15,891 nt of DNA, taken from assembly GCA_026397895.1 (NCBI GenBank), contig JAPLTZ010000378.1:10442-26332 (forward strand), written 5' to 3'. Positions 14,631 to 15,891 of this stretch are shown in pieces (within the stretch, counting starts at the first letter, position 1; each line of letters begins with the position of its first letter). The notes beneath the pieces are model-generated. The model did not search any database. It was not told where the DNA came from and saw only the letters and a program-made list of their open reading frames with translations. Made by a program: the position numbers and the translations under genes. Source of the DNA: Verrucomicrobiota bacterium. Its GTDB lineage: Bacteria; Verrucomicrobiota; Verrucomicrobiia; Limisphaerales; JAFMIX01.

Positions 14631-15891
14631 ATGAAAACCATCGCCCGGATTTTGCGGTGTTTGCGCCTCCGCCCAACACTGGTGGCCACCTTCCCGGCCC
14701 TCTTGTTAGCCATCACCCCCGGCAGCCTGCAAGCACAACCTGTCGTCAAAACCCTGACCGGCGGCTGGTGGCAATACAACACCACCACCTTCTACGGCAA
14801 CACCAACGGCAACACCTTCGCCGTCGCCCAATTCAACTTCCCTTCCGGCCTCGCGCTCGACCTTTCCGGCTCCACCCTCTACGTGGCCGACTTTACCAAC
14901 AACACCGTCCGCCAGATTTCCAACCTCGGCGACATCACCAACAGTCTGACCACCACTTTCGCCGGCACCAACAAAGGCATCTGGCGTCCCGTCGCCGTCG
15001 CTGTGGACAGCACCAACGGCATTTACGTCCTCAACCGCAGCACCAACGGCAACACCGGCACCGTCCTCAAGTTCGACACCGCCGGCAACCTCATCCGCAC
15101 CAACGCCGCCGGCCTCACCAATGCCACCGCCCTCGCCCTCGACAGCCTGAACAACCTCTACGTCACGATCAAAAGCAACACCGTGATGCGCATCACCGCC
15201 GCAGCCACCAACTATTACACCATCACCAACGCCGGCACCTCCCTCCGCGGCATCACCGTCCTCGACGACGGCCGCCTCGCCCTGACCGATTCCGGCAACA
15301 ACGGCATCTGGCTCCTCAACCCCCTCACCACCAACTACACCAAACTCACCGGCTTCCACGGCACCGGCGACACCAACGGCGCGGCAGCCGTCGCCGCCTT
15401 CAAGCGCCCCGAAATGATTGCCAAAGCCGGCAACGGCATCCTCGTCGTCGCCGACCGCGGCAGCCACAAGGTCAAACTCGTGGACTCCCTCACCGGCTAC
15501 GTCACCAATTTTTACGGCGTCAGCTCCAACCTCTGGGTGCCCGGCCCCGGCACCATCCAAAACCCCATCTTCCACGGCTGGTGGGACGGCACCGTGACCA
15601 ACGTGGATGTGAAAGGCACCGTCGAAGCCCGCGAACCGCTCGGCGTGCTCGTCGCCCCCGACGGCAGCGTTTACACCACCGAAGTCTATTACCACATCAT
15701 CCGCCACGTCACCGCCACCGGCCTCATCGGCCCCCAACCCAGCACCCTCCTCGGCATCGCGCTTGACGCCGCCGACGAAAATCTGTTCATCGCCGACGCC
15801 ACCAACAACATCGTCCGCGCCCTCAACTTCGCCAACAACCAGACCACCACCTACCTCGACTCAGGTGACGGCATCAGCTACCCCGTGGACG
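14631..15891 (+). CDS. Secreted NHL-type beta-propeller protein, 5' part, runs off right edge
   Basis: The frame is open from ATG 14631 to the window end, giving 420 residues. A long signal peptide (MKTIARILRC, hydrophobic LVATFPALLLAI, likely cut after SLQA) precedes a series of repeats of about 40-50 residues. Each has the NHL pattern of a Pro/Leu-Gly-hydrophobic strand, an Asp/Asn turn, LYVAD and a closing strand, for example FPSGLALD with STLYVADFTNNTVRQIS, and GIALD with ENLFIADATNNIVRAL. At least six or seven such units are visible, enough for a full propeller. NHL propellers usually bind proteins, sugars or RNA. The protein is secreted and rich in Thr and Asn. As it lies 41 bases after the secretin gene, it may be a surface or secreted client of the system (inference). 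Confidence 0.82.
   Translation, partial: MKTIARILRCLRLRPTLVATFPALLLAITPGSLQAQPVVKTLTGGWWQYNTTTFYGNTNGNTFAVAQFNFPSGLALDLSGSTLYVADFTNNTVRQISNLGDITNSLTTTFAGTNKGIWRPVAVAVDSTNGIYVLNRSTNGNTGTVLKFDTAGNLIRTNAAGLTNATALALDSLNNLYVTIKSNTVMRITAAATNYYTITNAGTSLRGITVLDDGRLALTDSGNNGIWLLNPLTTNYTKLTGFHGTGDTNGAAAVAAFKRPEMIAKAGNGILVVADRGSHKVKLVDSLTGYVTNFYGVSSNLWVPGPGTIQNPIFHGWWDGTVTNVDVKGTVEAREPLGVLVAPDGSVYTTEVYYHIIRHVTATGLIGPQPSTLLGIALDAADENLFIADATNNIVRALNFANNQTTTYLDSGDGISYPVD

Noticed and set aside
14706..15737. Minus-strand frame of 343 codons, Gly/Val/Asp-rich
   Set aside because: It is antisense to the propeller gene and has only mirrored repeat composition.
14345..15766. Plus-strand frame of 473 codons, rich in Arg, His and Pro
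   Set aside because: It overlaps the end of the secretin and the propeller gene in another frame. The propeller frame has a signal peptide and regular NHL repeats, while this one is low-complexity.

Overview
The window looks like a chromosomal segment of a GC-rich member of the Verrucomicrobiota, most likely the Pedosphaera/Limisphaerales side. This is inferred from protein style: Thr-Asn-rich secreted proteins, a PilM-N-O-P-Q secretin cluster preceded by oversized minor pilins, and a LysR regulator of a type I associate with this phylum. No rRNA, tRNA, CRISPR array or insertion sequence was seen.

Left part (1-4299, minus strand). At the edge is the 5' part of a fused MFS transporter / PlsC-type acyltransferase, probably an Aas/LplT-type lysophospholipid salvage protein. 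Upstream of it lies a 285-base gap with two stem-loops. Then comes a leftward run of four close genes: a small lipoprotein, a small four-helix membrane protein, a DUF2157 membrane protein and a GDYXXLXY-family protein. The last two overlap by 4 bases and are a known pair. The DUF2157 gene carries an apparent one-base frameshift in an A5 tract near its start.

Middle (4300-5996). A 145-base divergent region holds a perfect 10-base palindrome. A LysR-family regulator follows on the plus strand, but its reading frame is broken, apparently by a small deletion in the effector domain. A putative lipoprotein of unknown function comes next.

Right part (6180-15891, plus strand). This is a long, tightly packed type IV filament locus. 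It starts with two prepilins (PilV/GspI-like and PilW/GspJ-like), a 607-residue PilX/GspK-like protein and a secreted protein of unknown function. Then come PilM, PilN, PilO, a PilP/GspC-like protein and the secretin PilQ/GspD. A secreted NHL/beta-propeller protein runs off the right edge. PilM-N-O-P would form the inner-membrane platform connecting to the secretin, and the three minor-pilin-like proteins would form a filament tip. No assembly ATPase, platform protein PilC/GspF, prepilin peptidase or major pilin is in the window, so these must be encoded elsewhere. Whether the machine is a pilus or a secretion system cannot be settled from this segment.

The most interesting points are the mixed T4P/T2SS layout with its unknown secreted component and propeller neighbour, and the two independent frame breaks (DUF2157 and LysR), which may be real lesions or sequence errors.
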